Shown here: piece by piece, positions 1 through 8,811 of the stretch
Layout: each line of letters opens with the position of its first letter
Numbering within the stretch: position 1 is the first letter of the stretch
NCBI RefSeq assembly: GCF_005473905.2
Contig: NZ_CP061336.1
Coordinates: 914,501 to 978,500, forward strand
From: Ruminiclostridium herbifermentans
GTDB taxonomy: Bacteria; Bacillota; Clostridia; Acetivibrionales; DSM-1351
DNA length: 64,000 bases
Reading direction: 5' to 3'
The notes under the pieces: generated by a model
Seen by the model: the letters and a program-made list of their open reading frames with translations, nothing else
What the model was told of the DNA's origin: nothing
The model's database searches: none
Position numbers and translations under genes: made by a program

Positions 1-33
1 TACTACTGCTTAAGTCTATTAGGATGCGAAAAT

Positions 34-710
34 ATTTGTGAATAAAAGTTTATTTTACTAACTCAAATTTATGATGTTAACTATAATTCATCAAGCCCCA
101 AGACCCAATAGCGGCATGTACTAATTGACTAAATTTAGATCTTTGACAAAAAACAGTGTTAGTATAAAATCGTATAAATGATTAAAAGATATGTCTTAGT
201 TAAGAAACTTCAATAAGCATTTTTTTAGAAAATTTTGAGCAAACATTTCTGGTTGTTCCATCAAACTCTCTTGCGGAGAAAAGCTTACATTTTCCAAGAT
301 GCTCATTTGGTGAATCCAATTGTACTATAAAGTACTCACAATGGATACATTTATAGTTCTTTTGCCTAGAAGCAGTTGATTCAGAGCGCTCCTTATATTT
401 GAAGCAAACATAATCTGGTGTTACCACTCCATGATATTTGCACAAAATATCCTTTGTAAGATGTATAGATAATCCTCTTTCACAATTATTGCAGCACTTT
501 GCTTGCCTCATATATTTCACCTCATCTATCAAATAAATATTATTCACAATTATAACATTTATAAATTACAATGTAAAAAGGTGGGAAATAATATTGCTTA
601 AATCACATGTGATATTCAGTTAACTTTAAAAAGTGTTGTGTTTGTCTAAGTTGTACTCACATACAGTTTAAAGCAATAAATAGTTTACTTGGAAACTTTT
701 ATTCACAAAT
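34..710. repeat. 18-bp inverted repeat flanking the Cys-rich gene
   Basis: Positions 34-51 (ATTTGTGAATAAAAGTTT) are repeated in exact inverse complement at 693-710. The two arms bracket the cysteine-rich gene at 200-511. Eighteen perfect matches are unlikely by chance even in AT-rich DNA, but the arms are not obvious insertion-sequence ends. Confidence 0.6.
200..511 (-). CDS. Cysteine-rich hypothetical protein, two four-Cys modules
   Basis: About 103 residues of unknown function. Two tandem modules share the same spacing: CxxC, a single Cys about 13-17 residues on, then a Cys about 12-13 residues later. The first module opens with CCNNCERG and the second with CIHCEYF. This looks like a duplicated zinc- or Fe-S-binding unit (inference). 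The start is the ATG at 511, because an AGGTG ribosome site lies just upstream; the reading frame also extends to a GTG at 547 with no such site. There is no signal peptide or membrane segment, so it is probably cytoplasmic. It stands alone, and an 18-bp inverted repeat flanks it at 34-51 and 693-710. Confidence 0.7.
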   Translation of the reverse strand: MRQAKCCNNCERGLSIHLTKDILCKYHGVVTPDYVCFKYKERSESTASRQKNYKCIHCEYFIVQLDSPNEHLGKCKLFSAREFDGTTRNVCSKFSKKMLIEVS

Positions 711-1084
711 TCAAATAAATATCTTTAAGCAAGTAGTAAATTTGTCTAAGTTGTACTCGCGTATAAGTAAATAAGCAAAAACTAGTTTTTTAATTACAGT
801 CCCAGTTAAAATAGCACAATGAGTCAAATTAATTACTTTATAAACATTCTAGGTAAATTAATATACTGGCGTACTGGCACTTCCATGCAAACTTATGTAT
901 ATGGGATTTCCAAGATATTTTTGATTGGCGTGTAAGTAATGAGCAATAAGTAATTTACTTAAGCTCAGTTTAATATAAGCAAATAGTTAAGTTAAATATA
1001 TTGTATAACTTGAATTACCTTCTAAAAAATCAATTTCTAATGTATAATAACAATAAATAAAATTTTTGGGATTTGGGAGAGATT
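512..1084. repeat. Gene-free stretch with an 18-bp direct repeat
   Basis: No gene is supported here. TTTGTCTAAGTTGTACTC occurs twice, at 641-658 and 741-758, exactly 100 bp apart. Looser related words (GCAATAAATAGTTTACTT near 673 and GCAATAAGTAATTTACTT near 952) suggest a degenerate repeated block. The function is unknown. Confidence 0.6.
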
Positions 1085-1567
1085 ATGAAAAAGCCAAGTA
1101 TATTACGAACAAGATACATTCCATTCGAAACTGTAGATATTTCAAGTGATGAGATGCTTTTTAGAGATGATGAGATTTTAATAACCAGATGGAAAGCAAT
1201 AAAGCCTAGAGCAGATATTTCGGGCGGTATTTCATATACATTCCTAAAAGAAGGTGTTAAAATAAGCAGATTCTATGATGCTGCTAAAAGGTTTGCATAT
1301 TGGTATTGTGATATTATAGATGTTAAATATGACAGTGATATAGATCAATACACATTTATAGATTTGTTGTTGGATGTAAAGCTTATGCCTGATGGAACCA
1401 TGCAGGTATTGGATGCAGATGAACTTGCAGTAGCACTTGAAGAAGGATTGATTACTCAGGAACAGGCATGCAGGTCATTAAAGAAAATGGATAGTATATT
1501 GCAAAAAGTATATAAAAACAGTTTTCCGCCTCCGATTTGTCTAGAGGAGAAATATTGGGAGGTATAG
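1085..1567 (+). CDS. DUF402 family protein
   Basis: A 160-residue protein with the DUF402 fold signature: a central LLLDVKLMPDGTMQVLDADEL block followed by an EEGLITQEQA helix, characteristic of the C-terminal half of the family. Relatives include nucleoside di/triphosphate phosphatases and the FAU-1 type RNA-binding proteins, so nucleotide or RNA phosphate chemistry is plausible but unproven here. The start is the ATG at 1085, preceded by GGGAGA at 1075-1080; an upstream in-frame TTG at 1073 overlaps that ribosome site and is rejected. It is soluble and apparently a single-gene unit. Confidence 0.8.
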   Translation: MKKPSILRTRYIPFETVDISSDEMLFRDDEILITRWKAIKPRADISGGISYTFLKEGVKISRFYDAAKRFAYWYCDIIDVKYDSDIDQYTFIDLLLDVKLMPDGTMQVLDADELAVALEEGLITQEQACRSLKKMDSILQKVYKNSFPPPICLEEKYWEV

Positions 1568-1911
1568 AAATTACCTGACGTTTTATTTCCTTAAGTAATT
1601 ATTACACAAAATAAATTATTACACACTAAAATCGACTATCCAAGTTTAAAACTTGAAAAGATTAGTGTTTAATTTATTGTTTTGAATAAATTTAAGGAAA
1701 TAAATTTACAGGGATTTGTTCCATTAAGCTATGGAAAATTTATACAAGGACTTTCAAGAGTATAGAAAACAATTTAATAGAAAATAATGTAATAGAAAAC
1801 AATGTATAAGAGCGTACTTACTTTAAAATTATGATTAAAGAATGCTTTTTGATAGTTCTATTTTGAGTTGAAATTCAATAACTAGAAAATATAAAGATTT
1901 GGAGACCTTGC
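1568..1911. other. Intergenic, only weak dyads
   Basis: No gene is seen. Around 1620-1670 there is a loose dyad (ACACTAA paired with TTAGTGT, and an almost palindromic CAAGTTTAAAACTTG), without a clear T-tract. Confidence 0.5.
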
Positions 1912-2763
1912 ATGACTGAAATTATTGATTTGCATACACATAGCACTGCTTCAGACGGAAGTATGAGTCCTGCTCAACTGGTACGCCACGCAAAGGATAA
2001 GGGTCTTACAGCGGTTGCACTAACTGACCACGATACAGTTGAGGGGATTAGTGAGGCGTTAGATGAAGGGAATAAAATTGGTATAGAGGTTATTCCGGGA
2101 ATAGAAATAAGTACTAATTATAAGCCAGAGATGCATATTTTAGGATACTTTTTTGATAATGAAAGGTATTTAAATGTACAAAAGGAACTTACAGAAGTAA
2201 GGAAGGGTAGAGAAAACCGAAATTATAAAATAATTAATAGACTCAATGAATTAGGTATTCCTGTTACAGAAGAGGAATTAAAAGAGATTTCATTAAGCGA
2301 TACAATAGGCCGTCCTCATTTTGCCCGTTTGCTGATTGAAAAAGGATACGTAAAGACTATGCAAGAGGCATTTGATAAGTATCTTGGCAAGGATGGTTTA
2401 GCATATTTCAAAAGGCAAGAGTTAGAACCTATTGACGGCATTAATTTAATAAAAAAGGCTGGTGGAATACCTGTGCTGGCACATCCGGCTCTTTTGAAAA
2501 TGAATTATAATGATTTGGATAAATTGCTGATGGAACTTAAAGAATATGGACTTAGCGGTATAGAGGCAATCTATAGTGAAAATTCAAAAGAAGAAACAGG
2601 TAATTTACTTAGGCTGGCAATAAAGCATGAACTATTAGTCACAGGCGGAAGTGATTTTCATGGAACGTATAAAAATGAAATTGAAATAGGTATTGGAAGA
2701 GGTAATCTTAATGTGCCTTATGAGTTATTAGAAAAGCTTAAGTCAGCAAAGCTGAGTGTTTAG
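1912..2763 (+). CDS. PHP-domain phosphoesterase
   Basis: A 283-residue PHP-superfamily metallo-phosphoesterase. The N-terminus shows the first metal motif (DLHTHSTASDGS), followed by LTDHDT, GIEIST, GRPHFAR, LAHPALL and, near the C-terminus, GGSDFHG. These supply the His and Asp ligands of the trinuclear metal site. The length and order match the YciV/TrpH family, whose characterised members hydrolyse 3',5'-nucleoside bisphosphates or 5' ends of short RNAs; the substrate here is inferred. It starts at the ATG at 1912 with GGAGA seven bases upstream. It is cytoplasmic and stands alone. Confidence 0.9.
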   Translation: MTEIIDLHTHSTASDGSMSPAQLVRHAKDKGLTAVALTDHDTVEGISEALDEGNKIGIEVIPGIEISTNYKPEMHILGYFFDNERYLNVQKELTEVRKGRENRNYKIINRLNELGIPVTEEELKEISLSDTIGRPHFARLLIEKGYVKTMQEAFDKYLGKDGLAYFKRQELEPIDGINLIKKAGGIPVLAHPALLKMNYNDLDKLLMELKEYGLSGIEAIYSENSKEETGNLLRLAIKHELLVTGGSDFHGTYKNEIEIGIGRGNLNVPYELLEKLKSAKLSV

Positions 2764-3246
2764 TCTGTTATTACAGAAAAATTAAGATCGGGGAGATGAC
2801 TTAATTCAAATATTTTAACTACCTTTCCGCATTTACCCTCCATGTTTCGATAAGACAGACTTGGTATCGGTTTTTTCGCAAAAAGCTTAGAACTAGCAGA
2901 ACTTATAAAATGTAGGAGAGTGCTGTTTATGCGATTTCTTTAGCATTAAATATACTTGCATTTATCTTGCATTTATATGGAAAAGTTTAAATACATAGCA
3001 CTTGAATTATTTCAAAAGTTAAAATTGATAATGATATTATAAATATTTAGCTGTGTGGGATAAGAAATTGCATTTGATTATGCTGATTGAAATTTAACGA
3101 TGAAATGATAATTTTGCTACGTATAGTTAAATTCCACCGACAATTAATAATATAATTTTGTTAGAATTAATTCCATATGTAGGGGTGGAATTTAAATTTT
3201 TAATTAAGTATTGAAAATCAACTAATTCTTGAAATATTTGAGTAAC
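2764..3246. other. Intergenic with a 12-bp inverted repeat
   Basis: No gene is seen. TTAAATTCCACC at 3127-3138 is matched by GGTGGAATTTAA at 3184-3195, a perfect 12-bp arm followed by ATTTTTAATT. This could be a long-loop terminator or an operator. Confidence 0.45.
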
Positions 3247-3275
3247 TTGACCTTAGTGATTCATGGTGCTATAAT
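3247..3275 (+). promoter_or_regulatory. Consensus sigma-A promoter upstream of smpB
   Basis: TTGACC at 3247-3252 and TATAAT at 3270-3275 are separated by exactly 17 bp. Transcription would start near 3282, only about 20 bases before the hairpin at 3302-3326. The promoter therefore drives either a very short RNA or an attenuated smpB transcript. Confidence 0.75.
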
Positions 3276-3301
3276 GAGAATTGGCAGATAAATACTTTTC
3301 A

Positions 3302-3330
3302 AATAGCCCTTTATCTAAGGGTTATTTTTA
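3302..3330 (+). terminator. Rho-independent terminator or attenuator before smpB
   Basis: A 10-bp stem (AATAGCCCTT at 3302-3311 with AAGGGTTATT at 3317-3326, one G-U pair) has a 5-base loop and is followed by T residues. It lies between a perfect promoter and smpB. Confidence 0.75.
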
Positions 3331-3467
3331 TCTGATTGTGAGTAGTATTTTCGTTGTTCATAAATAGTATTTTTATTTGATTTATTTGGTATTATAAAAA
3401 TAGTATCACCTATGAAACTGTGAACTATTTTTAGCTATATATTATTTTGCAGTAGGCGGTTAATAAA

Positions 3468-3932
3468 ATGGTAAAGGAATCATATAAGGTTATTGCGCAA
3501 AACAAAAAAGCTCGCCATGACTACTTCATTGAGGAAACAATTGAGGCTGGTATTGTGCTGTCTGGAACTGAGGTTAAATCAATCAGGCAAGGTAAACTCA
3601 ATTTGAAAGATAGCTATGCTTCTGTTGTGGATGGCGAAGTAATACTAAGTGGGATGCATATTAGTCCATACGAGCAGGGCAACATTTTCAACAAGGATCC
3701 TTTACGAGATAGAAAACTCTTGCTGCATAAGTCTGAGATTAACAGACTGCTTGGACTTACTCAGCAAAAAGGGCTCACATTAATTCCTACTCAAGCTTAC
3801 CTTAAAAGGGGTATGGTCAAAATAGAACTTGGTGTTGCACGAGGTAAAAAGCTGTATGACAAGAGAGATGATATTGCTGCTCGTGATGCAAAGAGAGAGA
3901 TTGACCGCAAGATTAAGGAACAGTATAGATAA
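3468..3932 (+). CDS. smpB: SsrA-binding protein SmpB
   Basis: A 154-residue SmpB, the usual family length. It binds tmRNA and delivers it to stalled ribosomes for trans-translation. Recognisable features are [20 protein letters not shown] at the N-terminus, [18 protein letters not shown], the ISPYEQGN motif, and a basic C-terminal tail ([20 protein letters not shown]) that enters the mRNA channel. It starts at the ATG at 3468 with AGGCGG upstream. The tmRNA gene follows 450 bp downstream on the same strand, the common clostridial arrangement. The promoter at 3247 with its early hairpin may control it. Confidence 0.98.
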   Translation: MVKESYKVIAQNKKARHDYFIEETIEAGIVLSGTEVKSIRQGKLNLKDSYASVVDGEVILSGMHISPYEQGNIFNKDPLRDRKLLLHKSEINRLLGLTQQKGLTLIPTQAYLKRGMVKIELGVARGKKLYDKRDDIAARDAKREIDRKIKEQYR

Positions 3933-4384
3933 CTTAAGGTTGACTTACTGCAATGAATTCTTGCGATAGTAAGGCTATATAATAGTTAATTATAGATGAA
4001 GTTAGTAAATGAGAAGTTAAGGATTTGCGATTAGTAATATGCATTTTCAGATACAATTTTAGTGGGTATAGAAAATATACAGATTTTCCAGAAACAGTAA
4101 CTTGATATTCTGTAAGAAAAGTGATATTATGTAAACAGTGCTTTGATAACTGAATATTTTAATTGAAAAGCTTAAACGCTTGAATTTTTAAGAAGAAATT
4201 CTTTCTTGAAAATTTATATGCCCATGAGGAAAACTGCATGGCTACTAAAATTATTGATATAGAACAATAATAATGGTTGAGTAGTTGTAGTTTTGATTAA
4301 CATTACAATGTTGGCTTGCCAACTTGTGTACTTGATACAATAATTGCGATGGCAATTCAGCTTTCGTAGTTTTGTTTTATACAT
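3933..4384. other. smpB-ssrA intergenic region
   Basis: No gene is seen. Two small palindromes lie upstream of tmRNA: GTTGGCttGCCAAC at 4310-4323 and ATTGCgatgGCAAT at about 4343-4356. They may be regulatory, but I see no decisive promoter. Confidence 0.4.
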
Positions 4385-4805
4385 GGGGGCGTAATGGTTT
4401 CGACGGGATTGTTGAGACTTGATAAGCGGGTAGAGGATTCTCGTTGGCCTCTTAAAAAACGAGAAATTAAAATTAAACGCTAAAAACGATAATTTCGAAT
4501 TAGTTGCTGCCTAAGGGCAGCCCGTCAGTCCTGGGTTAGCTGCACCTAGGGTAGCTGGCGTCATCAAGTCAGTCCTTTTGCATGGGAAGGTCAAATGCTA
4601 GCACTAATTCAGCCGTAGCCTTGAGCTGAATCGGACTTTAAAGGCTACCGAAAATGAAACCCTGCCTGTGGGGGTTCATCGTAGGGAAACGCAGGGCTCA
4701 AGTCCCGTAAGGGATACTGAGCAATGCACAAAGCATAGGCTACACCCGTAGAAGTTCATGAGGATACGGTTTCGGACAGGGGTTCGACTCCCCTCGCCTC
4801 CACCA
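4385..4805 (+). ncRNA. ssrA: Transfer-messenger RNA (tmRNA)
   Basis: A one-piece tmRNA of 421 nt. The 5' end GGGGGCG pairs with CGCCTCC at 4795-4801, including the G3-U wobble that marks alanine charging, followed by A and an encoded CCA (4803-4805). The T-arm is GGTTCGACTCC. The tag frame resumes at GCT 4479 and reads AKNDNFELVAA before the TAA at 4512, a hydrophobic degron-type ending. With SmpB it rescues stalled ribosomes and tags the peptide for proteolysis. Its 3' end is a classical integrase target, and an integrase gene follows directly. Confidence 0.98.
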
Positions 4806-4808
4806 ATT

Positions 4809-4834
4809 AAAGCCGCTAAAATAGCGGTTTTTGT
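4809..4834 (+). terminator. Terminator of ssrA
   Basis: AAGCCGCT pairs with AGCGGTTT across a 5-base loop (one G-U pair), followed by a T-run. It lies immediately after the tmRNA CCA end. Confidence 0.8.
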
Positions 4835-4851
4835 TATTTTCAAATGTTTTG

Positions 4852-4921
4852 GGTAGACGTTAGGTAGACAAAAATACAAACCAATGTTAAAATATCACTG
4901 TAATTATTGTTTTAGGTAGAC
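4852..4921 (+). promoter_or_regulatory. Three GGTAGAC repeats, probable integrase arm sites
   Basis: GGTAGAC occurs at 4852-4858, 4863-4869 and 4915-4921, between the tmRNA 3' end and the integrase start. The second and third share the longer word TTAGGTAGACA. Short direct repeats between an attachment core and the integrase gene are typical arm-type binding sites; this role is inferred from position. Confidence 0.55.
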
Positions 4922-4938
4922 AAGGAATCGGTGATATT

Positions 4939-6081
4939 ATGGCAAGAGTAGCCGTTGAAAAAAACATTGCTTATGATGATATTAAGAATCTATATTACGT
5001 AACTATGGATTATGGTAAGGATGATACAGGTAAAAGGATTAAGACTACAAAAACATTTGAAAATAAGAAGGATGCACAGACGGCTTTAAAGCAATTTAAT
5101 GCAGATAAGATTAAAGGTACATTGGTGATCCCTTTTAATCAAACTGTTAAGGAATGGCTTATATATTGGATTGATGATGTTAAAGCAATTAAATGTGAAG
5201 AAACAACTCTTTATGGATACCGAAATATAATCAATAATCATCTTGTCCCTGCTTTGGGAAACTATAAACTGCAAGGATTAAATACAACTATTCTAAATAA
5301 ATATTTCAAAAATAAGAAAGTAGAAGGATTAAGCAATAATACTATAAGAAAGCATTACGATTTAATAAAAGAAGCTCTGAAACAAGCTGTAAACGAAGAA
5401 AAGATTCTAAGAAACCCATTAGATAAAATTGAACCTATAAAGAGAAATAGAAATGAGATGAATTTTTATAGTGTAGATCAACTAAAAATGCTATTTTCGT
5501 TGGTTGAAAATAACCGTATGGAGATAGTTGTAAAACTTGCGGGAATGCTAGGATTACGAAGAGAAGAAATTGCAGGTCTCAAATGGGATAACATTGATAT
5601 AGAGAATAAACTTATTTTTGTAGCAGAGGCACGAACACAAGCAGGAAAAAAGACAGTAGTAAAGGGTACAAAAAATAGTTCTTCCCATAGAACACTATAT
5701 GCACCTGATGAAATAATAAACCTTCTCATTACTATTAAAAACAAGCAGGAAGAGCAAAAAAAGCTATTAGGAGAGGCTTATAAAGATGAGGGATACATAG
5801 TAGCATGGGAAAATGGAGAACCTTATAGACCTAATTATATAAGCGATCTATTCAAGAAAATTATTGATGATAATAAGTTACCGCCTCTAAGATTACACGA
5901 TTTAAGACATACTTTTGCAAGCATTGCTAATGAATTAGGTACGAATTTATATGACATTAGCAAAGCTTTAGGACACTCACAGGTAGGTACTACAAGCCAA
6001 ATATATACTCATATGTTTGACAAGACTCATAAGAAAGCTATAAGTAAAATTGCTGATGTTATATCGGCAAGTGAAGATTGA
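4939..6081 (+). CDS. int: Tyrosine recombinase, tmRNA-targeting integrase
   Basis: A complete 380-residue phage/ICE-type integrase. Residues 1-60 form an AP2-like arm-binding domain, about 65-165 a SAM-like core-binding domain, and about 175-375 the catalytic domain. The full catalytic set is visible: Arg207 (GLRREEIAGL), Lys245, His320-x-x-Arg323 (LHDLRHT), His346 (LGHSQ) and nucleophile Tyr356 (IYTHMF). It lies just behind the tmRNA 3' end, its likely attachment site (attL side). No second copy of the tmRNA end was found by eye in the window, so the far end of the element is lost or outside. Intact gene; the neighbouring element genes are largely decayed. Confidence 0.95.
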   Translation: MARVAVEKNIAYDDIKNLYYVTMDYGKDDTGKRIKTTKTFENKKDAQTALKQFNADKIKGTLVIPFNQTVKEWLIYWIDDVKAIKCEETTLYGYRNIINNHLVPALGNYKLQGLNTTILNKYFKNKKVEGLSNNTIRKHYDLIKEALKQAVNEEKILRNPLDKIEPIKRNRNEMNFYSVDQLKMLFSLVENNRMEIVVKLAGMLGLRREEIAGLKWDNIDIENKLIFVAEARTQAGKKTVVKGTKNSSSHRTLYAPDEIINLLITIKNKQEEQKKLLGEAYKDEGYIVAWENGEPYRPNYISDLFKKIIDDNKLPPLRLHDLRHTFASIANELGTNLYDISKALGHSQVGTTSQIYTHMFDKTHKKAISKIADVISASED

Positions 6082-6170
6082 TAATAAAGTAAGGATGAGG
6101 TCTGCAGTTCGAATTTAGATAGGAACTCCATATTACAAGGTTTATAAATTTTAAAATACAACCACCAGCA

Positions 6171-6197
6171 AAAAGAACTGGAAACAGTTCTTTTTTG
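6171..6197 (+). terminator. Terminator after the integrase
   Basis: A perfect 10-bp stem (AAAAGAACTG, loop GAAA, CAGTTCTTTT) runs straight into further T residues. Confidence 0.85.
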
Positions 6198-6226
6198 CGT
6201 CTAAAAAATAAATGAAAATATGAATT

Positions 6227-6259
6227 GGGCTGTTGAGACGTATTTCAACAGTCCTTTTT
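6227..6259 (+). terminator. Second terminator before the hypothetical gene
   Basis: GGGCTGTTGA at 6227-6236 pairs with TCAACAGTCC at 6245-6254 (one G-U pair) and is followed by TTTTT. Two terminators in series insulate the integrase from the accessory genes. Confidence 0.75.
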
Positions 6260-6287
6260 GTTATCAAAAAACAGGGGAGGAAAGTAA

Positions 6288-7268
6288 ATGAAAAGTTTAG
6301 AGTTTATTTCCCAGTCAGTAGCTACAAGAATTATCAATGAATTGAAGGCTAGAGGCTATGGTGCTATTTCTGTAAATACCAGCAGAAGAGAAAACAATTG
6401 GGATACTGAAAAAATATGTGTGACTAGAAATGGCAATGACATATGCGATATCAATTGCAATACTAATACTATTTCTTACAACAATAAGCATGATAGAGCT
6501 GAGGTCGAGATGATATTAGATTTAATTGTTAACTTTCAGGAACAGGAAGAAAATTATCTTAAAGCACCAGACTTGAATTTCAATAAGCTGGAAAAGTACA
6601 AACTGCTATCTGAATACAATAATGTAATATTGGGCGCATGCAAGGTGTCGGAATTGAAGCCTGCAATGCGAAAGGTTGACAGCATACAGTATGTTACATG
6701 GGAAAGAGATATTTTCTGATAATGGAGTTCACAACGGACATTATGTTAATGATAATTATTCAGCTGCAAAGGAAGACTTCGCAAAACGATCAGGACTTAT
6801 TAGAATAGAGATTCTGAAAATATATTGTCAAATAAATTAGAATCTATTTATTCAGCAATTAATAATGAAAACTTTGATTTGTTTAAGGGAAGATATGCTG
6901 GTCTTGAACAAAAAATTAAGTATTGTCACGATATATTAAGTGAAGCAGCTCAGGGCAAGAGTATACAAGCTACAAGTATTATAGACTATATACTGAATAA
7001 AGAAAAAGTACCTGTATCTATTAGAACACTGCAAAATGCATTTGTTAGCGCAATAGATAATAACATTGAATCGGCACTGGCTATTTATAAGTACTAAGAC
7101 GAGAACCTTCATGGAGAAGCCCACTTTAAAGGGGATAGCTTAACTGTATGTGAGGCGGCAATAGATGCAATAAGCCATGCTTGTATAACAAGACATTACT
7201 ATGGTGAGGTGTGGAAGAAAGAACACAGAATAGCATTGGGTGGTCTTTCAGACAATCCTTTACTGTAA
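6288..7268 (+). pseudogene. Decayed accessory-element hypothetical gene
   Basis: The first open part (6288-6719, 143 residues, starts after GGGGAGG) ends at a TGA directly after TWERDIF. The shifted frame continues smoothly as DNGVHNGHYVNDNY and AKEDFAKRSGLI up to 6840. The original frame then reopens at about 6825 (NKLESIYSAINNENF), hits a TAA at 7095 and continues in frame as DENLHGEAHFKGDSLTVCEA to 7268. This pattern suggests one longer gene broken by at least two frameshifts and a nonsense codon. I do not recognise the family. An overlapping frame at 7211-7420 ends in a hydrophobic helix and may be another piece. Confidence 0.55.
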
Positions 7269-7407
7269 TTAGATATCATAATCCTCAAGAAATAAGTTTA
7301 TTTAATATTGACTATAGTAAGGTAATGTTATTTACACGGATTCTTTCATTTTTAACTGTGCCGGTAATGACAATAATTGCAACTGTATTTAAGATAGTAA
7401 TAGATGT

Positions 7408-7456
7408 TGAAGGAGATTAACAAAACCATGATAAAGAGCAATTCTAAGGATTGAGG
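7408..7456 (+). repeat. Relic copy of the RHH-gene 5' end
   Basis: TTGAAGGAGATTAACAAAAC at about 7408 onward, with the following CATGATAAAGAGCAAT, is nearly identical to the ribosome site and first codons of the ribbon-helix-helix gene at 8423-8460. The copy reads only MIKSNSKD before a stop. It is the remnant of a duplicated gene start. Its ATT where the other copy has ATG supports ATG 8443 as the true start there. Confidence 0.65.
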
Positions 7457-7542
7457 GGTTTAGAGTGACCAAGGCAATATTGACTAATGAAATGCAATAA
7501 TATATTATCCTATATGAGAAGCTTTTTAGGAGGGACTCTTAA

Positions 7543-8322
7543 ATGGGAGAGCTAATAAAAAAGTTACAAGGTATTGATGCTTTATTAAATGAGCTTAATA
7601 GCTACAGACCGCTTACAAAGGGAGAAGTAAACCGCCTTAAGGAAGAGTTCTTGATAAACTATACATATAACTCGAATGCAATAGAAGGAAATACCCTTAC
7701 ATTACAGGAAACGGCATTAATATTAAATGAGGGAGTAACAATTGGTGAAAAGTCTCTTAGAGAGCATTTGGAAGTAATCGGTCACAAAGAGGCATTTTCA
7801 TATATAGAGGAACTTGTTAAGGAAAAAGAGAATATATCGGAAAAAGTAATTAAAGACATTCACAGTCTTGTCCTAATGGATCAAAGAGAAAGCAGAGGAG
7901 TATACAGGCGAGTACCTGTTATGATAATGGGAGCAGCGCATACACCTCCGCAGCCGTATTTGGTTCCTGTACAAATGGAGGAGTTGATAAGTGCCTATAG
8001 TCAGAGCAGTTTAGGGCACATAATAGAAAGAGCAGCAAAGTTTCACCTTGATTTTGAAGCAATACATCCTTTTATTGACGGAAATGGCAGGACAGGCAGG
8101 CTTATATTAAATCTGGAGCTGATGAAGCAGGGCTATCCTCCAATCAATATAAAGTACAGTGACAGAAAACGGTATTATTCTTGCTTTACAAGCTATCACA
8201 CAAAGAATGACCCATCTGAAATGGTACTGCTGGTAGCAGAAAATGTAGAGTTAGAAATACAAAGATATATTGAGATAATAAAAATGGCAAATGAAATAAC
8301 AGATAGCAATTGCAATCAGTAA
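7543..8322 (+). CDS. Fic family protein with autoinhibitory motif
   Basis: A 259-residue Fic-domain protein. The catalytic Fic loop is intact (HPFIDGNGRTGR, residues 175-186), with the His needed for transfer of AMP or another nucleotide moiety to protein hydroxyls. The N-terminal inhibitory motif SNAIEGN (44-50) makes it a class II, self-inhibited Fic. It starts at the ATG at 7543 after AGGAGGG. It lies in the accessory region, where Fic genes serve as toxins, regulators or cargo. No separate antitoxin is needed because the inhibitory helix is in cis. The target protein cannot be inferred. Confidence 0.92.
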   Translation: MGELIKKLQGIDALLNELNSYRPLTKGEVNRLKEEFLINYTYNSNAIEGNTLTLQETALILNEGVTIGEKSLREHLEVIGHKEAFSYIEELVKEKENISEKVIKDIHSLVLMDQRESRGVYRRVPVMIMGAAHTPPQPYLVPVQMEELISAYSQSSLGHIIERAAKFHLDFEAIHPFIDGNGRTGRLILNLELMKQGYPPINIKYSDRKRYYSCFTSYHTKNDPSEMVLLVAENVELEIQRYIEIIKMANEITDSNCNQ

Positions 8323-8369
8323 AATTAAAATGACTAGAACAGATAAATTTAATAAAACCAAAAATACAG

Positions 8370-8402
8370 GAGCTGCATAAAAAACGCAGCTCTTAATTTT
8401 TG
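8370..8402 (+). terminator. Terminator after the Fic gene
   Basis: GAGCTGC at 8370-8376 pairs with GCAGCTC at 8386-8392, followed by TTAATTTTTG. Confidence 0.75.
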
Positions 8403-8442
8403 CTTATAAACTTATATTGTTTTGAAGGGGATGAACAAAACC

Positions 8443-8811
8443 ATGAAAAAGAGCAATCCTGATGAACACAAAAGGTCAATCAGATTTAAAGCAAAGAGCA
8501 TTGAAGAAATAGAGAAGCTTGCTGCAATAAGGGGACTAACAGTCTCGGACATTGTAAGGGAATTTGTTGAAAAAGGTTTAGCCGTAGATGGATACAAAAA
8601 CGATATAGACTTTATAACCGAAATCATTCATAGAGAGCTGAAGGAAGTACTGGAGCCACAAATAAACAGAATAGTAAAGCTTCTGATGAAAATAGGTAAG
8701 GCTTCAGCTGGAACAATGTACTCCAATCTCAAATTAGTACTGAATATAATGGTAATGCATGATAAATTATTAACAAATTACATATATTTTAAAGATTTAA
8801 AAAATATGTAA
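8443..8811 (+). CDS. Ribbon-helix-helix (CopG/Arc-like) DNA-binding protein
   Basis: About 122 residues. The N-terminal segment RSIRFKAKSIEEIEKLAAIR followed by GLTVSDIVREFVEKGL has the strand-helix-helix pattern of RHH dimeric DNA-binding proteins. The C-terminal part is an amphipathic helical region. In mobile elements such proteins act as relaxosome accessory factors, plasmid copy-control factors or antitoxins; the sequence does not decide which. The start is chosen at ATG 8443, since AAGGGG lies too close to the ATG at 8431, and the relic copy at 7408-7456 lacks that upstream ATG. A strong hairpin follows the stop codon directly. Confidence 0.7.
   Translation: MKKSNPDEHKRSIRFKAKSIEEIEKLAAIRGLTVSDIVREFVEKGLAVDGYKNDIDFITEIIHRELKEVLEPQINRIVKLLMKIGKASAGTMYSNLKLVLNIMVMHDKLLTNYIYFKDLKNM

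Noticed and set aside
4676-4879. Minus-strand 67-codon frame
   Set aside because: It lies entirely over the tmRNA 3' half and its terminator; the GGEGSRTPVRN sequence is the well-known spurious translation of tRNA-like ends.
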